A DNA stretch of 64,000 nucleotides, from positions 62,001-126,000 of the forward strand of contig NZ_CP027228.1 in assembly GCF_002998925.1 (NCBI RefSeq), written 5' to 3'. Source of the stretch: Mogibacterium diversum (GTDB lineage Bacteria > Bacillota > Clostridia > Peptostreptococcales > Anaerovoracaceae). Position 1 is the stretch's first letter. Each line of letters starts with the position of its first letter. The notes below the pieces were generated by a model. It was not told the DNA's origin and searched no databases. It saw nothing but the letters and a program-made list of their open reading frames with translations. Below are positions 8,246 to 18,300 of the stretch, in pieces. The translations under genes were made by a program, and so were the position numbers.

Positions 8246-8839
8246 ATGACAGATAAGACCGAAAACTTGAATACGGGCGGCACAACGCTGTCACCACTTG
8301 AGGGCGAAGGTCTACGTGGCGATGGTACCGCTAAGTGGTACGTAATCCATACGTATTCTGGTTATGAGAACAAGGTTAAGACTAACATCGAGAAGATGGT
8401 AGAGTACAGAGGAATGCAGGATCTCATCCTTGAGGTTACGATTCCTACTGAGGATAGAGTCGAGATTAAGAATGGCCAGAGAAAGGTCAAGACTAGAAAG
8501 CTTTATCCTGGTTATGTAGTCATCAAGATGATTGTCAACAACGAGACCTGGTATCTAGTGCGCAACACAGAGGGCGTTACGGGGTTCGTGGGTCACGGTT
8601 CGGATCCTATTCCACTAACTAAAGAAGAAGTGGTTAGGATGGGCGTTGAGAAAATGCGCATCGACCTGGATGTTGAGACTGGCGACACAATTCGTATTAT
8701 CGGTGGACCTTTCGAGGGCCAGATGGGTATCGTTGAGGATATCAGTCCTGATAAGCAGATTGTTAAGGCAAAGGTATCGATGTTCGGTAGAGATACACCT
8801 GTAGAGCTCGAGTTCTCGCAGGTGGGAAAACTTAACTAA
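8246..8839 (+). CDS. nusG: transcription termination/antitermination protein NusG
   Basis: RNA polymerase elongation factor, 197 residues. The NGN domain starts at about residue 30 with KWYVIHTYSGYENKV and continues to the conserved YPGYVVIKM. The C-terminal KOW domain contains IRIIGGPFEGQMGIVEDI. The first 28 residues (rich in Thr, Gly and Glu) precede the NGN domain and make the protein somewhat longer than many NusG proteins. ATG 8246 follows AAGGAGATATAC, a very good binding site, so the extension appears to be translated. Confidence 0.96.
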   Translation: MTDKTENLNTGGTTLSPLEGEGLRGDGTAKWYVIHTYSGYENKVKTNIEKMVEYRGMQDLILEVTIPTEDRVEIKNGQRKVKTRKLYPGYVVIKMIVNNETWYLVRNTEGVTGFVGHGSDPIPLTKEEVVRMGVEKMRIDLDVETGDTIRIIGGPFEGQMGIVEDISPDKQIVKAKVSMFGRDTPVELEFSQVGKLN

Positions 8840-8873
8840 CTGGGAGTTATAGTCTCAGAGAAAGGAGAATAAG

Positions 8874-9299
8874 ATGGCAAAGAAGATCGACGGCTATATC
8901 AAGCTTCAGATCCCTGCAGGAGGAGCAACACCAGCACCACCAGTTGGACCTGCCCTAGGTCAGAAGAGTGTCAACATCATGGACTTCTGTAAGCAGTTCA
9001 ATGCTAAGACTCAGGATCAGCAGGGAATGATCATTCCAGTTGTAATCACAGTTTACACAGACAGATCATTCACATTCGTGTGCAAGACTCCACCAGCAGC
9101 AGTACTTATCAAGAAGGCAGCAGGCATTGATAAGGCATCGGGCGAACCTAACAAGACAAAGGTTGCATCGATTACATATGCTCAGGCAGAGGAAATTGCG
9201 AAGACTAAGATGCAGGACCTCAATGCGGCTACACTTGAGGCAGCTACTGATATGATCAAGGGTACTGCTCGCAGCATGGGAGTTACTGTAACAGAGTAA
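8874..9299 (+). CDS. rplK: 50S ribosomal protein L11
   Basis: 141 residues, the standard length. The N-terminal domain has YIKLQIPAGGATPAPPVGPA and LGQKSVNIMDFCKQFNAKT; the C-terminal rRNA-binding domain contains IKKAAGIDKASGEPNK and GTARSMGVTV. L11 forms the GTPase-associated centre with 23S rRNA and L10-L12. ATG 8874 follows GAAAGGAGAATAAG. rplA follows 50 bases downstream in the conserved pair. Confidence 0.97.
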   Translation: MAKKIDGYIKLQIPAGGATPAPPVGPALGQKSVNIMDFCKQFNAKTQDQQGMIIPVVITVYTDRSFTFVCKTPPAAVLIKKAAGIDKASGEPNKTKVASITYAQAEEIAKTKMQDLNAATLEAATDMIKGTARSMGVTVTE

Positions 9300-9349
9300 T
9301 CAGTGGGAGGCATTTTTAAGAAATGTCGATAGAACCACAAGGAGGAATT

Positions 9350-10045
9350 ATGGCTAAGAAAAGCAAAAGATACAGCGCAATCATGGAGTCGTTCGACAAG
9401 ACACAGACTTATGATGTTGCAGAAGCTGTAAAGAACGTAAAGAGCTTTGCTAATGCGAAGTTCGATGAGACTGTTGAGATGCACATTCGTCTAGGTGTAG
9501 ACGGAAGACACGCAGACCAGCAGGTTAGAGGCGCAACTGTACTTCCGCACGGAACAGGTAAGAGCAAGAAGGTTCTTGTTTTTGCTAAGGGTGCTAAGGC
9601 TGAAGAGGCAGAGGCAGCTGGTGCAGATTATGTAGGCGCAGAGGATCTTGCAGAAAAGATCCAGAAGGAAAACTGGTTCGACTTTGATTCAGTAGTTGCT
9701 ACACCGGACATGATGGGCGTTGTAGGACGTCTAGGTAAGGTTCTCGGTCCTAAGGGACTTATGCCAAACCCTAAGTCAGGCACTGTAACAATGGACGTAC
9801 AGAAGGCACTTGAAGAGATCAAAGCAGGTAAGGTAGAGTACCGTCTTGACAAGGCTAACATTATCCATGTAATTATCGGTAAGTGCTCATTCACTGAGGA
9901 GCAGCTAGTTGAAAACGCTAACGCTCTAATCCAGGTTGTTGCTAAGGCTAAGCCAGCAGCTGCTAAGGGTCAGTACTTCAAGAGTGTTACTGTTACATCG
10001 ACAATGGGACCTGGAGTTAAGATCAGCACAGCATCCCTAAGCTAA
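9350..10045 (+). CDS. rplA: 50S ribosomal protein L1
   Basis: Ribosomal L1-stalk protein, 231 residues. Visible conserved segments are KFDETVEMHIRLGVD, RGATVLPHGTGK, the DMMGVVGRLGKVLGPKGLMP region (L1 signature) and IIGKCSFTEEQL. I chose ATG 9350 because GGAGGAATT lies immediately upstream; an in-frame ATG at 9323 would add nine residues that contain the binding site itself and lack homology. Confidence 0.97.
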   Translation: MAKKSKRYSAIMESFDKTQTYDVAEAVKNVKSFANAKFDETVEMHIRLGVDGRHADQQVRGATVLPHGTGKSKKVLVFAKGAKAEEAEAAGADYVGAEDLAEKIQKENWFDFDSVVATPDMMGVVGRLGKVLGPKGLMPNPKSGTVTMDVQKALEEIKAGKVEYRLDKANIIHVIIGKCSFTEEQLVENANALIQVVAKAKPAAAKGQYFKSVTVTSTMGPGVKISTASLS

Positions 10046-10069
10046 TAGTCGGCCGGTGTTAATAATCGA

Positions 10070-10166
10070 ATATCAACCGTAGACAGTGGGAGCGAAAGCT
10101 TAATATCCCACCGAGGTACAAACATAAATTTGTTCCCCGCTGTCTCGCAGCGGGGTTATTTGTACC
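10070..10166 (+). ncRNA. ribosomal protein L10 leader with attenuator
   Basis: The untranslated region before rplJ matches the L10 leader. The core ACCGTAGACAGTGGGAGCG, then AAGCTTAATATCCCACCGAG, holds a GTGGGA/TCCCAC stem and the typical closing pieces. A long rod follows: GGTACAAA (10115-10122) pairs with TTTGTACC (10159-10166) and encloses the hairpin CCCCGCTG (10135-10142) / CAGCGGGG (10148-10155). Known function: L10-(L12) binds the leader and represses its own operon. The GC-rich hairpin followed by TTATTT could act as an attenuator. Confidence 0.87.
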
Positions 10167-10244
10167 GTACTTGGTATTAGCACACAAGACCGAATAGGTT
10201 AAACCACAATTATGGGCACAAACGTGTTCAAGAAAGGAGACCAA

Positions 10245-10763
10245 ATGTCTGTAGAAGCAAAGAACGCAAAACAGCTAATTATCGATGAGATTAAGGCAAA
10301 ATTTGACAAATCCATCTCGATCGTAGTTGTAGACTATCTTGGAATTACAGTAGCTCAGGCTGACGAACTAAGAAAGACTCTTAGAGAGAACGGCGTGAAC
10401 CTAACTGTATATAAGAACACACTTGTAAAGCGTGCTATCGCCGGAACTGAGTACGAAGGACTCGGCGAAGCCCTGAAGGGATCTAGCGCATTCGCATTCT
10501 GCGAAGAGGATGCAACATCTTCAGCTAGACTTCTCAAGAAGGCTATGAAGCAGTACAACAAGATGTCATTCAAGGGCGGATACGTTGATGGCTCAGTTTA
10601 TGACGCTAAGCAGGTTGAAGCACTTGCAGATATCCCATCAAGAGAAGAGCTTATCGCTCGTTTCATGGGAAGCATCCAGTCACCATTATCACAGCTTGTT
10701 AGAACATTCAAGGCAATTGCTGATGAGGGTGCAGTTCCAGCAGGAGAGACTGCTGAGGCATAA
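10245..10763 (+). CDS. rplJ: 50S ribosomal protein L10
   Basis: 172 residues. The N-terminal rRNA-binding domain contains VVVDYLGITVAQADELRKTL, RENGVNLTVYKNTLVKRA and SSAFAFCEED. The C-terminal helix that carries the L7/L12 dimers is SREELIARFMGSIQSPLSQL onward. ATG 10245 follows AAAGGAGACCAA; the frame is open 11 codons upstream but without a binding site. It is controlled by the L10 leader and is followed by rplL. Confidence 0.96.
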   Translation: MSVEAKNAKQLIIDEIKAKFDKSISIVVVDYLGITVAQADELRKTLRENGVNLTVYKNTLVKRAIAGTEYEGLGEALKGSSAFAFCEEDATSSARLLKKAMKQYNKMSFKGGYVDGSVYDAKQVEALADIPSREELIARFMGSIQSPLSQLVRTFKAIADEGAVPAGETAEA

Positions 10764-10858
10764 GCTATTAGTAGCTAACATTTTTTAGAAATTTTACCGA
10801 TTAATCGGTGTATCGAGAAGCTGACATTTCAGCAAATTTAGACAAAAGGAGAAATAAA

Positions 10859-11224
10859 ATGGATAAGAATCAGATCATTGAAGCCCTAAAGGGTATGACC
10901 ATTCTTGAGATCAACGAGCTCGTTCAGGCTTGCGAAGAGGAGTTCGGAGTATCTGCAGCTGCAGCTGTAGTTGCAGCACCTGCTGCAGGTGGCGGAGAGG
11001 CTGCTGAGGAGCAGACAGAGTTCACAGTAGTTCTTGCTAGCGCTGGAGACCAGAAGATTAAGGTTATCAAGGCAGTCAGAGAAGCTACAGGTCTTGGACT
11101 TAAGGAAGCTAAGGAGCTTGTTGATGGAGCACCTGCTAACGTTAAGGAGAACATCGAAGCTGGTGAAGCTAACGCACTTAAGGAAGCTCTCGAGGCAGTT
11201 GGAGCTACAGTAGAGCTTAAGTAA
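10859..11224 (+). CDS. rplL: 50S ribosomal protein L7/L12
   Basis: 121 residues, typical. The N-terminal dimerisation domain is DKNQIIEALKGMTILEINEL, then an Ala/Gly-rich hinge (residues about 37-52, alternating AAAVVAAPAAGGG), then the C-terminal factor-binding domain with KIKVIKAVREATGLGLKEAK and LVDGAPANVKE. ATG 10859 follows AAAAGGAGAAATAAA. A strong terminator sits 22 bases after the stop, separating this unit from rpoB. Confidence 0.97.
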   Translation: MDKNQIIEALKGMTILEINELVQACEEEFGVSAAAAVVAAPAAGGGEAAEEQTEFTVVLASAGDQKIKVIKAVREATGLGLKEAKELVDGAPANVKENIEAGEANALKEALEAVGATVELK

Positions 11225-11246
11225 TTAAATAGCACAACAATTTTGG

Positions 11247-11278
11247 ATTGGGCTCCTGATTTCGGGAGCCCAATTCTT
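11247..11278 (+). terminator. intrinsic terminator after rplL
   Basis: Perfect 10-base arms ATTGGGCTCC (11247-11256) and GGAGCCCAAT (11265-11274) with an 8-base loop, then TCTT. Confidence 0.85.
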
Positions 11279-11434
11279 GCTATTTATAAGAGGCTCAATT
11301 TCGCTGCAATATCTGATTTATCAACATCGGGTATTGCTTTTGTGGTGACGGGCAAGATTATGTGTTTTTTGTAGTTTTTCGATTGCAAGAGTGCGAAAAG
11401 TTGCAAAAAATGCATAATATGCTCATCTCTGGGC

Positions 11435-11463
11435 TTGAAATATTTACAACCTTACTCTATAAT
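11435..11463 (+). promoter_or_regulatory. sigma-A promoter for rpoB-rpoC
   Basis: TTGAAA at 11435-11440 and TATAAT at 11458-11463 with a 17-base spacer, 50 bases before the rpoB start. The preceding 150 bases after the rplL terminator hold no recognisable gene. Confidence 0.82.
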
Positions 11464-11512
11464 AGTAAGTTGCTATGGAGACGTTTTTTCTTAAATAACA
11501 AGGAGTGATAAC

Positions 11513-14500
11513 ATGCCAAAACCTGTAAAAGTTGGAAGGAAAGAACGTATGACTTTTGCGAAAATCAACGAAGTTTGCGAGATGCCAAACCTCATTGATA
11601 TCCAGACTGAGTCATACAAGTGGTTTGTCGAAGAGGGACTAGCCGAAGTTCTGGAAGATGTATCTCCAATTAGGGATACCACCAATACTTTGAGCCTAGA
11701 GTTCGCTGACTACTCCTTCTCAGATACACCTAAATACGATCAGGAGGAATGCAAGGAGCGTGACGCCACTTACGCTACATCTCTGACGGTCAAGGTAAGA
11801 TTGATAAACAGGGAGACTCTTGAGATCAAGGAACAAGATGTTTTCATGGGAGATTTCCCATTGATGACAGAAAAAGGCACATTCATATATAACGGTGCGG
11901 AGAGAGCTATCGTAACACAGCTCGTAAGATCTCCAGGACCGTATTTTGAGTTTGATACCGACAAGTCGAATAACAAGCTTTATTCTTCGACTATTATTCC
12001 TAACAGAGGAGCATGGCTCGAGTATGAGACTGACTCGGCTGGCGTTCTATACGTAAGAGTTGATAGAACCAGAAAGCTTCCTCTCACATCGTTCCTAAGA
12101 GCGATGGGACTCGGATCAAACGAAGAAATCCTCGATACATTCGGTGAAAGTCCTGCTCTCTTAAGAACATTTGAGAAGGATAGCACTAAGAATGCAGATG
12201 ATGGCGTTAAGGAAATATACAAGAGACTAAGACCTGGAGATCCTCCAACAGTTGAGAATGCTAGGTCTATGGTTAACTCACTGCTATTTGATGCGCGTAG
12301 ATACGACTTAGCTAAGGTTGGTAGATACAAGTATAACAAGAAGCTTGGCATCCACAATAGACTAGTTGAGACAATTGCGGCTGAGCAGATTGTCGATCCT
12401 TCGACTGGCGAAGTTCTCGTTGAAAAGGGTGAGTTCATCTCCCGTAAGAGGGCTATGGAAATCGAGGATGCAGGTGTTGCTTATGCATATGTAAACAGCA
12501 AGACTGAGGACGATGAGGTAGTTAAGGTTATCGGTAATAACTTCGTTGACCCAACTAAGTATATCGACCTAGACCTTGCTCCATACAAGCTGTCAGAAAA
12601 GGTTTACTACCCAGTTCTGATGGAGATTATCGAAGAAGCAAACGGAGATGAGGATGCACTGAAGGCTGCTATTGCTAATCGCAAGAACGAGCTTTCACCA
12701 AAGCACATCATCCACGATGATATCATCGCATCTGTGAGCTACTTCCTAAACCTATCCTATGGAATCGGCGAGACAGATGATATCGACCATCTCGGTAATC
12801 GTAGACTGAGATCAGTTGGAGAGCTTCTGCAGAACCAGTTCCGTATTGGATTTGCAAGAATGGAAAGATCTGTTAGAGAGAGAATGACTACTGAGAATGC
12901 AACTCCTCAGCAGCTCATCAATATTAGACCTGTAACTGCAGCAGTTAAGGAGTTCTTTGGAAGCTCTCAGCTGTCACAGTTTATGGATCAGAACAACCCT
13001 CTTGCAGAGCTAACACACAAGAGAAGACTTTCCGCACTTGGACCTGGTGGTCTTTCGAGAGAAAGAGCTGGATTCGAGGTGCGTGATGTTCACTATACAC
13101 ACTATGGCAGAATGTGCCCAGTAGAGACACCAGAAGGTCCTAATATCGGACTTATCGGATCACTAACTACTTATGGCATCATAAACGAGTATGGATTTAT
13201 CGAAACCCCATACCGTAAGGTTGATAAGGAAACTGGCGTTGTAACTGAACAGGTTGACTATCTATCTGCGGACGATGAAGAACTGATGATTGTAGCGCAG
13301 GCTAACGAGCCTCTCGATGCTGAAGGTCATTTCGTTAACAACAAGGTTGCAGTACGAGGTGTTAAGGGCGAGATCACGCTCGCTAAAAAAGAAAGCGTCG
13401 ACTACATGGACGTTTCTCCTAAGCAGGTAGTTTCTGTTGCTACTGCGATGATTCCGTTCCTTGAGAACGACGACGCTAACCGTGCGCTGATGGGATCTAA
13501 CATGCAGAGACAGGCTGTACCACTACTCGTTACTGAGGCTCCTTACGTTGGAACTGGAATCGAGTACAAGGCAGCTTGCGATTCTGGAGCAGTACTCCTT
13601 GCAAAGGCAGCAGGAACTATCGAGTTTGTTGATGCTCAGTACGTAAAGGTTCGTAGAGACGACAATGGTGAACTTGACGAGTATAAGCTACTCAAGTTCA
13701 AGAGATCCAACCAGGGAACTTGTATCAACCAGAGACCTATCGTTGCGTGCGGCGAACACGTTGATGCAGGAGAGGTTCTAGCGGACGGACCATCGACTAA
13801 CCTCGGTGAGATTTCGCTAGGTAAGAACCTTCTGATCGGATTCATGACATGGGAAGGATACAACTACGAGGACGCTATCATCCTCAACGAGAGACTTCTA
13901 ATGGACGATGTTCTAACATCGCTACACATAGTTAAGTATGAGTGCGAAGCTCGTGATACAAAGCTTGGACCAGAAGAGATTACAAGAGATATTCCTAACC
14001 TCAGTGAAGAGGCGCTCAAGGAGCTCGATGAGAACGGAATCATCAGAATCGGAGCAGAAGTTAAGTCGTCCGATATCCTCGTAGGAAAGCTTACACCTAA
14101 GAGCGAGACAGATTTAACTGCAGAGGTTAGAATGCTTCGTGCAATCTTCGGTGAGAAGTCCAAGGAAGTAAGAGATACATCTCTCAAAGTTCCTCACGGT
14201 GAGACGGGTATTGTCATCGACGTGAGAGAATTTACAAGAGAGAATAGCTCCGAACTCCCACCAGGGGTAAATAAGATTGTAAGAGTTTACATAGTTACCA
14301 AGAGGAAGATCAACGTTGGAGATAAGATGGCTGGTCGTCACGGTAACAAGGGTGTAATCTCCAGAATTCTTCCAGAGGAGGATATGCCATTCAAGGAAGA
14401 TGGTGAGACATTACAGGTAATGCTCAACCCGCTGGGTGTACCTTCCCGAATGAACGTTGGACAGGTACTCGAGGTTCACCTAGGACTCGCAGCTAAGACA

Positions 14501-15328
14501 AAGGGCTGGTATATTTCAACACCAGTATTTGACGGTGCTAGTGAGAATGACGTAATCAATTTACTTGATGATTGCGGATACCCTAAGACAGGTAAGCTCA
14601 GACTGAGAGACGGTAGGTCTGGAGAGTACTTCGACAACCCAGTAACTGTAGGCTACATGTACATGCTCAAGCTGCACCATCTTGTAGATGATAAGATCCA
14701 CGCTAGAAGTACAGGTCCTTACTCGCTAGTAACTCAGCAGCCACTTGGTGGTAAAGCTCAGTTCGGCGGACAGAGATTTGGAGAGATGGAGGTATGGGCG
14801 CTAGAGGCTTATGGAGCAGCTTATACACTTCAGGAAATACTAACAGTTAAGTCTGACGATATCATCGGACGTGTTAAGACTTACGAAGCTATCGTAAAGG
14901 GTAACAACATTCCAAAGCCTGGAATTCCAGAGTCATTCAAGGTACTCATTAAGGAGCTGCAGGCACTATCGCTCGATGTTAGGGTAATGTCCGGTGATAA
15001 TAAGGAAATCAAGCTCAAGGATACATCTGAATTCGACGAACCTGCTTCAGTAGATCGTATGCTCAAGGAAGCTGATAGACGTACAGAGGCTATGCACGAG
15101 CGCGAACGTGAGCACGAAGAGGAACTTCGTCTAAAGCAGAATGAGGATGATGAGTTCGTTGAAACGGCAGACTTCGATGAAGAGCCAGATCTAGATATTC
15201 TGAATACACTTTCAGCAGCACTTGGTGTCGATGAAGATGTACCAGCTATCCTAGATGACGATGAGGAGCCAGAGATGGTAAGCCTTGACGAGATAATTGG
15301 CACAAGCGACGAAGCTATTGATGAATAA
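11513..15328 (+). CDS. rpoB: DNA-directed RNA polymerase subunit beta
   Basis: 1271 residues, normal for a Firmicute. The rifampicin pocket region reads FFGSSQLSQFMDQNNPLAEL then THKRRLSALGPGGLSRERAG, so the residues most often altered in resistance are wild type. Downstream GPNIGLIGSL, the catalytic-region KMAGRHGNKGVIS and GGKAQFGGQRFGEMEVWALE are all present. The last 100 residues are strongly acidic (many D/E), as is common in this group. ATG 11513 follows AAGGAGTGATAAC. rpoC begins 13 bases later. Confidence 0.98.
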   Translation: MPKPVKVGRKERMTFAKINEVCEMPNLIDIQTESYKWFVEEGLAEVLEDVSPIRDTTNTLSLEFADYSFSDTPKYDQEECKERDATYATSLTVKVRLINRETLEIKEQDVFMGDFPLMTEKGTFIYNGAERAIVTQLVRSPGPYFEFDTDKSNNKLYSSTIIPNRGAWLEYETDSAGVLYVRVDRTRKLPLTSFLRAMGLGSNEEILDTFGESPALLRTFEKDSTKNADDGVKEIYKRLRPGDPPTVENARSMVNSLLFDARRYDLAKVGRYKYNKKLGIHNRLVETIAAEQIVDPSTGEVLVEKGEFISRKRAMEIEDAGVAYAYVNSKTEDDEVVKVIGNNFVDPTKYIDLDLAPYKLSEKVYYPVLMEIIEEANGDEDALKAAIANRKNELSPKHIIHDDIIASVSYFLNLSYGIGETDDIDHLGNRRLRSVGELLQNQFRIGFARMERSVRERMTTENATPQQLINIRPVTAAVKEFFGSSQLSQFMDQNNPLAELTHKRRLSALGPGGLSRERAGFEVRDVHYTHYGRMCPVETPEGPNIGLIGSLTTYGIINEYGFIETPYRKVDKETGVVTEQVDYLSADDEELMIVAQANEPLDAEGHFVNNKVAVRGVKGEITLAKKESVDYMDVSPKQVVSVATAMIPFLENDDANRALMGSNMQRQAVPLLVTEAPYVGTGIEYKAACDSGAVLLAKAAGTIEFVDAQYVKVRRDDNGELDEYKLLKFKRSNQGTCINQRPIVACGEHVDAGEVLADGPSTNLGEISLGKNLLIGFMTWEGYNYEDAIILNERLLMDDVLTSLHIVKYECEARDTKLGPEEITRDIPNLSEEALKELDENGIIRIGAEVKSSDILVGKLTPKSETDLTAEVRMLRAIFGEKSKEVRDTSLKVPHGETGIVIDVREFTRENSSELPPGVNKIVRVYIVTKRKINVGDKMAGRHGNKGVISRILPEEDMPFKEDGETLQVMLNPLGVPSRMNVGQVLEVHLGLAAKTKGWYISTPVFDGASENDVINLLDDCGYPKTGKLRLRDGRSGEYFDNPVTVGYMYMLKLHHLVDDKIHARSTGPYSLVTQQPLGGKAQFGGQRFGEMEVWALEAYGAAYTLQEILTVKSDDIIGRVKTYEAIVKGNNIPKPGIPESFKVLIKELQALSLDVRVMSGDNKEIKLKDTSEFDEPASVDRMLKEADRRTEAMHEREREHEEELRLKQNEDDEFVETADFDEEPDLDILNTLSAALGVDEDVPAILDDDEEPEMVSLDEIIGTSDEAIDE

Positions 15329-15341
15329 TTAAGGGGGAAAC

Positions 15342-18300
15342 ATGACTAAAAACGATAACAATCAAGATCTTAGAAATTTTGAATCCCTACAGATCAAGTT
15401 GGCTTCAACAGAGAAGATGCTTGAGTGGTCTCACGGTGAGGTAACAAAGCCTGAGACTATCAACTACAGAACTCTCAAGCCTGAAAGAGACGGACTCTTC
15501 TGCGAGAAGATTTTCGGACCTACTAAGGATTGGGTGTGCTCCTGTGGAAAATACAATAAAATTCGCTTTAAGGGCATCGTTTGCCCTTACTGCGGAGTTG
15601 AAGTAACGAAGTCCAAGGTTAGAAGAGAGAGAATGGGTCATATTCAGCTTGTTAGCCCTGTATCTCATATTTGGTACTTCAAGGGAATCCCTTCAAGAAT
15701 CGGTCTCGTGCTCGATATCACTCCTAAGCAGCTAGAGAGAGTGCTGTATTTTGCAGCATATGTCGTAACTGATCCAGGAGAGACTCCATTCGAGTACAAG
15801 CAGATTATCGAAGAGAATCAGTATAACGAAGCTCGCGAGATTTACGGAAAGAACTTCGAGGCAGCGATGGGTGCAGAGGCTATCAAGAAGCTGCTAGAAA
15901 ATATCGATGTAGATGAAGAAACTGAACTTCTTAGAGAACAGCTTAAGAAGGCAACTGGACAGAAGAGGATTCGTCTAGTTAAGAGACTCGAAGTTATCGA
16001 GGCTCTAAAGCAGTCTGATAATAGACCTGAGTGGATGATTCTTGACGTAGTTCCTGTAATTCCGCCTGATCTTAGACCTATGGTTCAGCTAGAGGGTGGT
16101 AGATTCGCTACATCTGACCTTAACGACCTATATAGAAGAGTTATCAACAGAAACAACAGACTTAAGAAGCTGCTCGAGCTGGGAGCACCTGATATCATCG
16201 TTAGAAACGAGAAGAGAATGCTTCAGGAGTCTGTTGACTCCCTAATTGATAACGGCAGAAGAGGCAGAGCGGTTACTGGTGCTGCTGGTAGACAGCTTAA
16301 GTCGCTTTCTGACATGCTCAAAGGTAAGCAGGGACGTTTCCGTCAGAACCTACTCGGTAAGCGTGTTGACTACTCTGGTCGTTCTGTAATCGTAGTAGGA
16401 CCTGAACTGAAATTCTATCAGTGCGGACTTCCTAAAACGATGGCGCTAGAGCTGTTCAAGCCGTTCATTATGAAAGAGCTTGTAGAGCGTGAACTTGCGC
16501 ATAACATTAAGAGTGCAAAGACAATGGTTGAGAAGATGAAGTCCGAGGTGTGGGACGTTCTCGACTACGTAATTAAGGACCATCCGGTACTTTTAAACCG
16601 TGCTCCGACACTGCACAGACTCGGAATTCAGGCTTTTGAACCTGTTCTAGTAGAAGGTAAGGCCATTAAGCTTCATCCGCTGGTTTGTACAGCGTTCAAC
16701 GCCGACTTCGATGGAGACCAGATGGCTGTGCACGTACCTCTATCAGTAGAGGCGCAGGCAGAGGCTAGATTCCTCATGCTTTCGGTTAATAATATCCTTG
16801 CTCCTAAGGATGGTTCGCCTATCACAATTCCTACTCAGGACATGATCCTCGGAAGCTACTACCTCACCCATGAGGGTACAGAGGCTCGTAACCTTGAGAA
16901 TGAAAAGGGTGACGGAAAGTGCTTTGCAGATATCGATGAGATGCTCATGGCATACAGGAATCATGCTGTAGGAATTCACGCAAAGGTTAAGGTTAGAAGA
17001 CAGGCGTTCCCTGGAGATCCAGGAAAGCTGGTAGAGTCTACAGTAGGTAGATTTATCTTCAATCAAGGGCTCCCTCAGGATATGGGCTTTGTAAATAGAG
17101 ACGAAGATCCGTATTCACTCGAGGTAGACTTCCTCTGCGATAAAAAGAAACTTGGTGTCATTATCGACAAGTGCTTCAAGAAGCACGGTAATACAAGAAC
17201 GGTTCTCATGCTCGACTATGTAAAGAGCATCGGTTACCACTATTCAACTAAGGCGGCTGTTACAATAAGTGTATCCGACATGGAGGTTCCTGAGGAGAAG
17301 GCTGAAATCGTTGCAGCGGCTGATAAGCAGGTAGATAAGTTTGAGGCTGCATACAGGCGTGGTCTGATGACGGATAGAGAACGTTACGACAGAATCATCA
17401 AGACTTGGAAGGATGCAACTGATCAGGTTGCTGACGCCCTGATGGATTCTCTAGGACCTCTCAACAATCTATTCATCATGGCAAGCTCTGGAGCCAGAGG
17501 TAACAAGTCTCAGATCAGCCAGGTTGGTGGTATGAGAGGACTTATGGCTAATGCGACAGGACACACTGTAGAGATTCCTATCAAGGCTAACTTCCGTGAA
17601 GGTCTATCCATACTGGAGTACTTCATTTCGTCAAATGGTGCTCGTAAGGGTCTTGCGGATACAGCGCTACGTACTGCTGACTCCGGATATCTAACAAGAA
17701 GACTTGTAGATATTTCTCATAGTGTAATCGTAACTGAGGATGACTGCGGAGCAGAAGAAGGCGTTGAAATCAAGGCGTTTACAGATGGCAAGGAAGTTAT
17801 CGAGCCACTATCACAGAGAATTGCAGGCAGATTTGTTACTGAAGCTGTTGTGCATCCAGAAACTGGCGAGGTTCTCGCTGCTGAAGGCGACTTTATCGAA
17901 GATGATGTTGCAGAAGCAATTGAGGCAGCTGGAGTCGAAGTGGTTAAGATTAGATCTGTCATGACTTGTCAGGCAGAGCACGGAGTTTGCGCTAAGTGCT
18001 ACGGCAGAAACCTCGCTACAGGAACTGCAGTTCTACCAGGTGAGACTGTTGGTATCATTGCCGCTCAGTCTATCGGTGAGCCGGGTACGCAGCTGACTAT
18101 GAGAACGTTCCACACTGGTGGTGTAGCAGGAAGCGATATCACACAGGGTCTCCCAAGAGTTGAGGAACTGTTCGAAGCTAGAAAGCCTAAGGGTCTAGCT
18201 GAAATCTGTGAGGGAGATGGAGAGGTTGTATCCATCGAGCCAACTGATGACAACAGAACTAGCGTTGTTGTTAAGGAGGAAGGTGGCAACCGCGAGTACA

